In this document: in pieces, positions 1-6,521 of the stretch | Layout of the letters: each line of letters begins with the position of its first letter | Numbering within the stretch: position 1 is the stretch's first letter | Assembly: GCA_002410065.1 (NCBI GenBank) | Contig: DHQB01000008.1 | Location: forward strand, 1 to 6,521 | Length of the DNA stretch: 6,521 nucleotides | Reading direction: 5' to 3' | Source of the DNA: Bacteroidales bacterium UBA5349 | Lineage (GTDB): Bacteria > Bacteroidota > Bacteroidia > Bacteroidales > Tenuifilaceae | Position numbers and translations under genes: made by a program | The notes under the pieces: model-generated | Databases searched by the model: none | Told to the model about the DNA's origin: nothing | The model's input: the letters and a program-made list of their open reading frames with translations, nothing else

Positions 1-1
1 C

Positions 2-61
2 ATGATTCGCCTGACCGGAGAGCACGGGATGCAGTCCCTAATAAAGGTTGTGAAACAATAA
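2..61 (+). CDS. C-terminal end of an unrecognised upstream protein (partial)
   Basis: This is probably the last 19 codons plus TAA stop of a gene that begins before the window. The frame starting at base 2 reads a short basic, amphipathic tail (MIRLTGEHGMQSLIKVVKQ) and stops at 59-61, which is 17 bases before a strong intrinsic terminator on the same strand; that spacing is what one expects of a gene end. Of the other + frames, one is closed by several stops, and the other stays open into the terminator stem, which is unlikely. I do not recognise the protein family from so short a tail, and the ATG at base 2 may be internal. The stretch is richer in G+C than the sequence after it and contains a small GGGA/TCCC inverted repeat (26-29 / 35-38), so the 3' end of a structured RNA is a possible alternative. 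Confidence 0.4.
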   Translation: MIRLTGEHGMQSLIKVVKQ

Positions 62-78
62 AATTTCGAAAACATATT

Positions 79-114
79 AGACTAAGGCAGGTTATCCTGC
101 CTTAGTCTTTTTTT
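79..114 (+). terminator. Strong rho-independent terminator of the upstream gene
   Basis: A perfect 12-bp inverted repeat (AGACTAAGGCAG at 79-90, CTGCCTTAGTCT at 97-108) encloses a 6-base loop (GTTATC). It is followed by an unbroken T run to base 114, seven Ts counting the last stem base. The T tract lies on the 3' side only, so the terminator acts on + strand transcription and closes the unit that ends near base 61. The next start codon is only 17 bases after the T run. Confidence 0.92.
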
Positions 115-131
115 AATAATACCATATTGAG

Positions 132-3100
132 ATGCTTAAAAAAGTATTATATCTTTTTGCACTACTTTTTATTTTCTGTTCTCAGCCAAACTTATTAGCA
201 CAGAATGGGAAATATAGCGTAATTAAAGGCGAACGTAATTCATACGATCTTAAAAGAATAGGGAAGGATCATTACTATCATAATAGATTAAGAATTAAAA
301 TTTCTGCTACTTATGAGAGAAATGTTAATGAAGAAATGATAGTTAATAACCAGGTTTTTGGAATTGAGAATTTAGACCAGATTACCGAGCAAATTGACCT
401 TAAGTTTATTAAACCTGTTTTCCCTACAGGAGTTTTGAAATCAGAATACACTGAAAGACATAGAGCGTGGGGATTCCACTTATGGTATGAACTTGAATTT
501 TCAAAAGATCAAGACATACTAACCTTGGTTGATAAATACTCATCTTTGGCTGAGGTTGAAGTAGTAGAACCTGTTTTTAAAAAAATGTTAATAGACTATG
601 ATCCAAGCCGAATGATTGTTTCAAGTGAAGCAGAAGATTATATAATTAAAACCGATAAATGGACACCAAACGACCCTAGACTAAATGAGCAATGGCACTA
701 TAATAACACAGGGCAGCAAGGAGGTACTGCTGGAAAAGACATAGATCTTTTTAGTGCATGGGAAATTCAAAAGGGAAACCCTGATGTTATCGTTGCCATC
801 ATAGATGGGGGAATTGATTATAACCATGAGGATCTTCAATTGAACATGTGGAGCGGAATAGGATTTAATTTTATTACTAACTCACCAACCATTGAACCAC
901 ATAATCATGGAACACACGTAGCCGGTACTATTGCTGCTGTTAATAATAATGGAATTGGAGTTGCGGGTATTGCAGGCGGGAGTGGAGGAGGTAATGGAGT
1001 TCGCTTAATGTCCTGTCAGGTTTTTGGATCATCAAGTACAAGTGGGGGCTTTGAGCTTGCACCGGTTTGGGCAGCTGATAATGGAGCGGTTATTTCCCAG
1101 AATAGTTGGGGATATACTTCAGTAGGTGTTTACGATGAAGCTACTTTGGATGCAATTGATTATTTTAATCTCAATGCAGGCAGTCAACCAGGTAGCACTT
1201 TATCCGGAGGGATAACCATTTTTGCAGCTGGTAATGATAAATCCTCAGGCCAATGGTATCCCGGATGTTACTCAGGAGTAACTGGTGTGGCATCAACCAA
1301 TAATCAGGATAAAATTTCGTGGTATTCTAATTACGATACATGGGTAGATATTTCAGCACCAGGTGGCGAAACAAATCAAGTAACAAGCAGAGGTGTTTTA
1401 AGCACTATAACGGGCAATAGCTATGCATTTTACCAGGGAACATCAATGGCTTGTCCACATGTATCAGGAGTTGCTGCACTTATCGTTTCTCATATACCCG
1501 GAGAAATTACTGCAGATGAGCTAAAGGAAATTCTCATCGAGACAACGGATAATCATTATTCCCAAAACCCAGGATATTCAGGAATGTTGGGTACAGGTCG
1601 ATTAAATGCTTTAAATGCTTTAACCGAAGCAGATGCCTATCTTACAGGAATCAGAAATCCTAAAGATTTCGCAGCGGAAGCCCTTTCGTCAAATGAAATC
1701 TCATTGTCGTGGACTAGAAACGAATTTCTGAACCCAATTATATTAGCCTATAGCACAGATTATAACTTTGGAACACCTGATGTAAATATTCAAGTTGGTG
1801 AACTGATTGAAGGAGGTGGACAAATTTTGTATATTGGGCCCGACACCATTTTTAATCATAATGAATTGGAAGGGGTAACTCCTTATTACTACCGAATTTG
1901 GTCCAATAATCAGGAAGGCGAACTATCAACAGGAAGAGGGGCAAGTGCAACTACACATTGCTCCACCTTCACGCTTCCATTTGCCGAATATTTATCCTCC
2001 CCCAATATGCCCTTGTGTTGGAGTACAGGATGGGATGGTGGAAGTGGAAATGTGTGGTCGTATTCAAATACAAATAAAAGTGGCGGAGAAACGGGAGAAT
2101 TCATGGCTAAGTATGTAAGCTCAACAGGTACATCAAGGTTAATTACACCTGCTATTAATACTATAGGCATTAATTCGCTAACACTCAGTTTTAATCATTT
2201 TTTCGATGATTATTCCAGTGGCTTAACCCTAAAAATCCAAACCTCTGTGGATGGTATAACCTGGAGTGATGGAGATTGGCAAGTGCTATCTGGTGCAGGA
2301 AACATTGGACCCGAATTGGTAGAAACGGAGATTACTGAAAACCTAAATAGTGAAACAACTTACATTGCATTTGCCATTGAAGGAAATCATTTTAAATTCG
2401 ACTATTGGTATGTTGATAATATTGCAATTGATGGTTTGCCAACAGGATCTCCCTTTGTAATCACATTCGATGCTTTAGAAGTTTCAGATAACTCAGCCAT
2501 AATAGGGGGTTCAGTTACTGGTCAAGGTGATCAGGATGTAACTCAATCGGGTATTGTATATAGCATGGCTCCAAACCCTCAATTGGGTGCAGGGGGAGTA
2601 ACTGTTATTTATTCGGATCCTTTAGTAAACGAAGGTGACTTTTCGTTTTCGATAGATCAGCTAAACGCAGCAACTACATTTTACTACAGAGCTTTTGCCA
2701 CAAATAGCATTGCCACCAGTTATGGCTCCATTAAAGAGTTTACAACATTGTGTGGCATAATTACCCCTGACTATTCACAAGGGTTTAATTCAAATACTAT
2801 TCCTCCGTGCTGGAATAATATAAGTAACGGAAGTAACCCTTCACAAAAATGGATGTTTGGCTCTTTCTCTTCAGGATTATCAGGTTCGGGGAGCTATGCA
2901 TACCTCAATAGCGATGCATATGGTTCCGGTAGTACTCAGAATGCTGACCTTGTTTCTCCATCTATCAGCATTGATAACTATGAAAGTATAACCATTAACT
3001 TTAATCATTACTTTAAGCAATATGGTTCATCTATAGGTACATTCAAGTACAGTACAAACGGAGGAGACAGCTGGATAACAATTGACTCGTGGAATACAAC

Positions 3101-3794
3101 AACAGATAATCCATCCCAATTCCAGTATACTATTAACGATTTGCAAGATGCATCTCAAATTGTTTTTGCTTGGAACTACACAGGATTATGGGCATATTAT
3201 TGGTGTATTGACGATGTTTTTGTTACAGGACAAATTGCGGGAGAGCCTCCTGTTGTTATAACTCTTGCCCCAACCGAAGTAGCCTCTACCACGGCAACAT
3301 TTAATGGCAAGGTTAACCCCAACGGCTTTGAAACTAGTGTTCTGTTCCAATGGGGCGTTGGCAATGTAACAGACTATTCGATTGAATATACTGAATTGCT
3401 TAACGGATCTGATGAGAATTCTGTTTACCTTCAACTATCGGATTTGCTTCCCAAAACCGAATATTCGTATAGAGTTGTTGCGCAAAATCCTTTTGGTGAA
3501 ACCTTCGGAGACAACAATATTTTTACAACATTATCAACCAATATTGGTTCTGATGAGTTGGAAAGAATATCCATTTATCCGGTACCCGCCTCCTCCAATA
3601 TTTTTCTTAAGAGTGAAGGTTTGTTAGCAAATGCTTACCATATTTACTCACTAACAGGAAGCTTAATTGAATCTGGAACAATAAAGAGTTCTTTACAAAA
3701 TGTGAATATTGAGAATTTCTCAAATGGAGTTTATATTGTGAAAATTACGCTCGCTGATGGGAAAATAAAATTCAAAAAATTTATAAAAAGTTAG
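132..3794 (+). CDS. Secreted subtilisin-like (S8) serine protease with FN3 and jelly-roll modules and T9SS sorting domain
   Basis: A complete 1220-residue exported endopeptidase, predicted to act at the cell surface or outside the cell. Residues 1-23 are a Sec signal peptide (two Lys, a hydrophobic core, LLA) with likely cleavage before Gln24. Residues ~25-200 are prodomain-like. The S8 catalytic domain (~205-505) shows Asp225 in AIIDGGID, His259 in NHGTHVAGT, the oxyanion Asn368 in FAAGND and the nucleophile Ser438 in GTSMACPHVSG. After it come an FN3-like module (~510-608), jelly-roll 1 (~610-768), FN3-like 2 (~772-873), jelly-roll 2 (~874-1033) and FN3-like 3 (~1040-1137). Both jelly-rolls open with Cys-x18-Cys-Trp and end in a YW.(V/I)D(N/D) motif, as in MAM/cleaved-adhesin-like folds. 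Residues 1141-1220 form a T9SS type A sorting domain (ISIYPVPAS, LTGSLIESG, NGVYIVKI, basic tail). The ATG at 132 is chosen because it starts directly at the signal peptide; there is no clear Shine-Dalgarno. Protease class and T9SS export are secure; the natural substrate is not evident. Confidence 0.95.
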   Translation: MLKKVLYLFALLFIFCSQPNLLAQNGKYSVIKGERNSYDLKRIGKDHYYHNRLRIKISATYERNVNEEMIVNNQVFGIENLDQITEQIDLKFIKPVFPTGVLKSEYTERHRAWGFHLWYELEFSKDQDILTLVDKYSSLAEVEVVEPVFKKMLIDYDPSRMIVSSEAEDYIIKTDKWTPNDPRLNEQWHYNNTGQQGGTAGKDIDLFSAWEIQKGNPDVIVAIIDGGIDYNHEDLQLNMWSGIGFNFITNSPTIEPHNHGTHVAGTIAAVNNNGIGVAGIAGGSGGGNGVRLMSCQVFGSSSTSGGFELAPVWAADNGAVISQNSWGYTSVGVYDEATLDAIDYFNLNAGSQPGSTLSGGITIFAAGNDKSSGQWYPGCYSGVTGVASTNNQDKISWYSNYDTWVDISAPGGETNQVTSRGVLSTITGNSYAFYQGTSMACPHVSGVAALIVSHIPGEITADELKEILIETTDNHYSQNPGYSGMLGTGRLNALNALTEADAYLTGIRNPKDFAAEALSSNEISLSWTRNEFLNPIILAYSTDYNFGTPDVNIQVGELIEGGGQILYIGPDTIFNHNELEGVTPYYYRIWSNNQEGELSTGRGASATTHCSTFTLPFAEYLSSPNMPLCWSTGWDGGSGNVWSYSNTNKSGGETGEFMAKYVSSTGTSRLITPAINTIGINSLTLSFNHFFDDYSSGLTLKIQTSVDGITWSDGDWQVLSGAGNIGPELVETEITENLNSETTYIAFAIEGNHFKFDYWYVDNIAIDGLPTGSPFVITFDALEVSDNSAIIGGSVTGQGDQDVTQSGIVYSMAPNPQLGAGGVTVIYSDPLVNEGDFSFSIDQLNAATTFYYRAFATNSIATSYGSIKEFTTLCGIITPDYSQGFNSNTIPPCWNNISNGSNPSQKWMFGSFSSGLSGSGSYAYLNSDAYGSGSTQNADLVSPSISIDNYESITINFNHYFKQYGSSIGTFKYSTNGGDSWITIDSWNTTTDNPSQFQYTINDLQDASQIVFAWNYTGLWAYYWCIDDVFVTGQIAGEPPVVITLAPTEVASTTATFNGKVNPNGFETSVLFQWGVGNVTDYSIEYTELLNGSDENSVYLQLSDLLPKTEYSYRVVAQNPFGETFGDNNIFTTLSTNIGSDELERISIYPVPASSNIFLKSEGLLANAYHIYSLTGSLIESGTIKSSLQNVNIENFSNGVYIVKITLADGKIKFKKFIKS

Positions 3795-3839
3795 CATCGA
3801 ATTAAGTTTAAATTTTTAAACATCTAGTATTCTAAAGTA

Positions 3840-3884
3840 TAAACAAAAGAATGAGGTAGGTTTTTTACCTCTTTCTTTTGTTTA
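3840..3884 (+). terminator. Terminator-like hairpin after the subtilase gene
   Basis: The hairpin begins 45 bases after the subtilase stop codon. A 12-bp outer stem (TAAACAAAAGAA at 3840-3851, TTCTTTTGTTTA at 3873-3884) is separated by one T-T mismatch from a 5-bp inner stem (GAGGT 3853-3857, ACCTC 3867-3871) around a 9-base loop ending in six Ts. The inner stem followed by the T-rich 3' arm resembles an A-tract/hairpin/U-tract intrinsic terminator. Because the outer arms are A-rich and T-rich it could also work on the opposite strand. It probably ends the subtilase transcript and separates it from the peptidase gene downstream. Confidence 0.8.
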
Positions 3885-4136
3885 AATCGCTTAGTAATTG
3901 GGATCTTTCTAGAAAATTAAATGATTCCTCGATCTGTTTTTTCTAATAATACAAACATCTCTACATCCATAATTAATAGCACGATTAACCATTTTGATAA
4001 ACCACGTTTAATAAATTTTTAAATATTTTGCTTGTAATTAAGACTGTGTTTTTTTTCTTGCTATATTGGCGGTTTACTTTAAATCAAAACAGTTTCTTTA
4101 AAATTACCATCTTCGATGGCAAACAAATTTTAAACT
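3885..4136. other. Intergenic region, no gene; presumed promoter and leader of the C25 peptidase gene
   Basis: Together with the hairpin before it, this makes a 342-base gap between the two protease genes. It is strongly AT-rich and I see no convincing coding frame on either strand. It should contain the promoter of the downstream gene, but no clean Bacteroidota promoter (TTTG, about 19 bases, TAnnTTTG) is visible. The nearest matches are TAAATTTT at 4012-4019, with a TTTG at 3993-3996 only 15 bases before it, and TATATTGG at 4062-4069 with no well-spaced upstream box. A run of eight Ts lies at 4049-4056. A small hairpin (CCATC 4107-4111, GATGG 4115-4119) ends 17 bases before the start codon, followed by an A/T-rich leader without a Shine-Dalgarno, as is common in this phylum. 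Confidence 0.6.
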
Positions 4137-6521
4137 ATGGAGAGAAATCTATTAAAAAAGTTATCCTTCAGCTGGGCTTTTCTTGCACTGCTACTGTTAA
4201 CTTTTAGTGGTATGTCGCAGAACCAGAGTATGGTTTATGCAAACATACCTAATGAATCACATTCTGTTAGTTTGGTGTCCAATAACCCCAATATTATTGT
4301 GTTGCGGTTCAACCTAAACCAGATGGATTTAAAAGTGGTTCAAACTGAAAAATTTGGAAGTATGTCCATTGCAATCAGTGGAGATGCTCCTCAAATTATG
4401 CAAAAGGGTAACCCTGACCTATTTTACCTAAACGGTTCAGTGATTATCCCCGATTTTGGTTCCACGGAACTTAAAGTTGAACCTGGAGAGTATGTTGAGT
4501 ACAACAATATCGACATCGCTCCTTCAAAAGGGAACCTAACTCGTGATGTTAATCCACGAGACATTCCCTACGAAAAGGGTGAACTCTACGAAAAGGATGC
4601 TTTTTTCCCTGGTGAGTTAGCCTCACTCCGTGAGCCCTACATCCTTCGTGATTATCGCGGACAAGTTGTTGATATTTATCCACTTCAGTACAATCCTGTA
4701 ACTAAAACTTTAAGGGTTTATAAGGATATTACGGTTAGCGTTGTATCTAACCAAACCAGAGGAACCAACGAGCTTATCGATAGAAGGGCTAATCAGAAGG
4801 TTTTAGCTGAATTTGATAAAATTTATAGCCGCAACTTTTTAAACTATGCCCCTTCTGCTAAGTACACAGCAATAGAAGAAGATGGTTTAATGCTTGTGGT
4901 TGCTCACGCTGATTACATGGAGGCTATTAAACCTCTTGTAAACTGGAAAAACCAGAAGGGGCAACCCACCCGATTGGTTAGCTACACCGAAGCGGGAGGG
5001 TCTGCTGCAAACCTAAAAACCTACTTTACCAATCAGTACAATAGCGAAGAGGGTTTGGCTTTTGTGCTGTTGGTTGGTGATGGCCAGCATATTCCCCCAT
5101 TAAATAAGTCGGGTCACAGCGATGCAGCATTTGGTCATATTGTAGGTACCGACTCCTATGCCGAGGTTTTTATTGGAAGGTTTTCGGCTGAGACAGTTAA
5201 GCACGTTGAGGATCAGGTTGCAAAAACTATTGCCTATGAGCGTGACCTAACTGTAGCCGATACTTGGCTCAAAACGGGTATGGGCATAGCTTCCGCAGAG
5301 GGTAGCAATCCTTCAGATATTCAACATATGAATGCTATCAGAACCAAACTACTAGCTTATACCTACACTAATGTACATCAGGTTCACGATCCGGGTGCTT
5401 CCGCAGCAACAGTGGTATCAAACCTAAACAATGGGTTGGGTATTATTAACTATTGTGGTCATGGTAGTAATACCTCTTGGGGAACAACCGATTTTGGTAC
5501 AAGCAACATGGGAAGCCTTACCAATGCCAACAAACTTCCCTTCATCTTTGATGTTGCCTGTATAAACGGAAACTTTGTCGGCTTAACCTGTTTTGCCGAA
5601 GGTTTTATGAGGGCAAGTAAAACCGAGGGGCCAACAGGAGCCATTGCAATTATTGCCTCTACGATAAATCAGAGCTGGGTTCCTCCAATGACAGGACAGA
5701 ATGAGATGATTGCTATCCTTACAGAGTCATATGCAAGCAATATAAAGCGCACCTACGGAGGTATTGCTATTAACGGCTGTATGAAGATGAACGATGTTCA
5801 CTCTAGTGGAGGATATGAAATGACCAATACTTGGACAATTTTTGGTGATCCCTCATTGGTTGTTCGTACTGATACTCCTTCTGCAATGGTTATATCCCAT
5901 AATCCAACCCTATTTTTAGGCTCAAGTTCCTTTGGAGTAACCAGCGATACAGATGGTGCTCTTGTTGCCATTTCGTATATTAATGGAGAGGGACAAACCC
6001 AACTATTGGGCACTGCCATTGTAGAGGGCGGAAGCGCTACAGTTACATTTGCAGAACCCATTGTAACCCCCCTCGATCTTACAGTTACAGTAACTGCTTA
6101 TAATAAAGTTACCTATACCGGAGCTGTTGCAGCAGTTCCTGCTGATGAGCCATACATAGTCTTAAAATCATTCCAAACAGCCACAAGTCCAGATTATGGC
6201 CAAACAGTATCTTTAGATGTAGTTCTTGAGAATATTTCTGAAGATCCATATACAGCAAGCGCTGTTTCTGCAACTTTAACTACTACAAGCCCATTTGTAA
6301 CAATTATCGATGGAGATGAATCTGTAGGAACAGTTAATCCTGATCAGGTGGTTACGTTTGCTGGAGCTTTTAGTTTTTCTATTGCCAATGATGTGCCCGA
6401 CCAAACCCCATTAACCTTTACAATCTCTATTAGTGGCGAATATGATTCAGATGTTTACACATGGCAGCAGAATTTCTCTATTAAGGCAAATGCTCCATTC
6501 CTCAAATACGGAACCCTCAGC
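4137..6521 (+). CDS. Gingipain R-like C25 cysteine endopeptidase precursor (3' end beyond window)
   Basis: An open frame of 795 codons runs off the window without a stop. It is a secreted clan CD cysteine endopeptidase whose closest well-known relatives are the Porphyromonas arginine gingipains. Residues 1-27 are a signal peptide (LLKK, hydrophobic core, SGMS) with likely cleavage before Gln28. Residues ~28-242 are a C25 propeptide, with EPYILRDYRGQ and QYNPVTKTLRVYKDITV motifs. The catalytic domain (~243-578) has His442 in NYCGHGS and Cys475 in FDVACING, 33 residues apart as in RgpB (His211/Cys244). Glu388, Asp394 and Trp514 match RgpB Glu152, Asp163 and Trp284; Asp163 lines the Arg-binding S1 pocket, so cleavage after Arg is inferred. 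An Ig-like domain follows (~579-667, containing AYNKVTY), then a beta-sandwich stretch (668-795). The ATG at 4137 directly precedes the signal peptide. No frameshift is seen. A T9SS C-terminal domain is expected but not visible. Confidence 0.93.
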   Translation, partial: MERNLLKKLSFSWAFLALLLLTFSGMSQNQSMVYANIPNESHSVSLVSNNPNIIVLRFNLNQMDLKVVQTEKFGSMSIAISGDAPQIMQKGNPDLFYLNGSVIIPDFGSTELKVEPGEYVEYNNIDIAPSKGNLTRDVNPRDIPYEKGELYEKDAFFPGELASLREPYILRDYRGQVVDIYPLQYNPVTKTLRVYKDITVSVVSNQTRGTNELIDRRANQKVLAEFDKIYSRNFLNYAPSAKYTAIEEDGLMLVVAHADYMEAIKPLVNWKNQKGQPTRLVSYTEAGGSAANLKTYFTNQYNSEEGLAFVLLVGDGQHIPPLNKSGHSDAAFGHIVGTDSYAEVFIGRFSAETVKHVEDQVAKTIAYERDLTVADTWLKTGMGIASAEGSNPSDIQHMNAIRTKLLAYTYTNVHQVHDPGASAATVVSNLNNGLGIINYCGHGSNTSWGTTDFGTSNMGSLTNANKLPFIFDVACINGNFVGLTCFAEGFMRASKTEGPTGAIAIIASTINQSWVPPMTGQNEMIAILTESYASNIKRTYGGIAINGCMKMNDVHSSGGYEMTNTWTIFGDPSLVVRTDTPSAMVISHNPTLFLGSSSFGVTSDTDGALVAISYINGEGQTQLLGTAIVEGGSATVTFAEPIVTPLDLTVTVTAYNKVTYTGAVAAVPADEPYIVLKSFQTATSPDYGQTVSLDVVLENISEDPYTASAVSATLTTTSPFVTIIDGDESVGTVNPDQVVTFAGAFSFSIANDVPDQTPLTFTISISGEYDSDVYTWQQNFSIKANAPFLKYGTLS

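Noticed and set aside
165..182. Cys16 in the subtilase signal peptide as a lipoprotein site
   Set aside because: The residues before the Cys (FIF) do not fit a lipobox, which needs a small residue at -1, and a normal signal peptidase I site (LLA|Q) follows.
1602..1622. Short tandem repeat TTAAATGCT (two copies plus a partial third)
   Set aside because: It encodes LNALNAL at the end of the catalytic domain, where subtilases commonly have a GR(L/V)NA helix; it is explained by the protein sequence.
1910..2170. Minus-strand open frame of 86 codons
   Set aside because: It lies wholly inside the subtilase jelly-roll coding region, resembles no known protein, and has no gene-like context; it is a shadow frame.
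3186..3627. Minus-strand (3186-3434) and +frame (3382-3627) open frames
   Set aside because: Both overlap the well-supported FN3 and sorting-domain end of the subtilase and have no recognisable domains or start context.
4012..4069. Possible Bacteroidota promoter boxes TAAATTTT and TATATTGG
   Set aside because: Each has a mismatch to TAnnTTTG and no upstream TTTG box at the usual spacing; in such AT-rich DNA this is expected by chance.
5459..6061. Two minus-strand open frames of 61 and 87 codons
   Set aside because: They lie opposite the catalytic and Ig-like parts of the C25 peptidase, whose sequence is strongly family-like in the + frame.
1..6521. A CRISPR array, transposon, toxin-antitoxin or defence system
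   Set aside because: No regularly spaced repeats, transposase motifs, terminal inverted repeats or small gene pairs were seen; the window is filled by two secreted protease genes.

Overview
The window looks like chromosomal DNA from a member of the Bacteroidota (Bacteroidales or a related T9SS-bearing lineage). The reasons are AT-rich DNA with no clear Shine-Dalgarno sites, a secreted protease ending in a typical type IX secretion (T9SS/Por) C-terminal sorting domain, and a gingipain-family (C25) cysteine peptidase. All supported genes are on the + strand.

Layout. Bases 1-61 probably hold the last codons of an unrecognised upstream gene, followed by a strong intrinsic terminator at 79-114 with a perfect 12-bp stem. 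Bases 132-3794 encode a complete 1220-residue exported subtilisin-like (S8) serine protease. Its order is signal peptide, prodomain, catalytic domain with all four key residues, three FN3-like modules alternating with two jelly-roll (MAM/cleaved-adhesin-like) modules, and a T9SS sorting domain. A second terminator-like hairpin lies at 3840-3884. The gap 3795-4136 holds no gene. From 4137 to the window edge runs an open 795-codon reading frame, cut by the edge, for a gingipain R-like peptidase: signal peptide, C25 propeptide, catalytic domain with the His/Cys dyad and the Arg-pocket Asp, Ig-like domain, and the start of a further beta-sandwich region.

How they fit together. Both products should be exported by Sec, have their signal peptide removed just before a Gln, and act outside the cell as protein-degrading enzymes of two catalytic classes. 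The first is very likely sorted by T9SS. The second probably is too, but its C-terminus lies outside the window. Each gene is preceded by a terminator, so they look like neighbouring single-gene transcription units rather than an operon.

I see no CRISPR array, insertion sequence, tRNA or rRNA, and no clearly undescribed system. The most notable points are the strong conservation of the arginine-gingipain active site, a Lys where the propeptide would be cut, and the duplicated Cys-x18-Cys-Trp jelly-roll modules in the subtilase.
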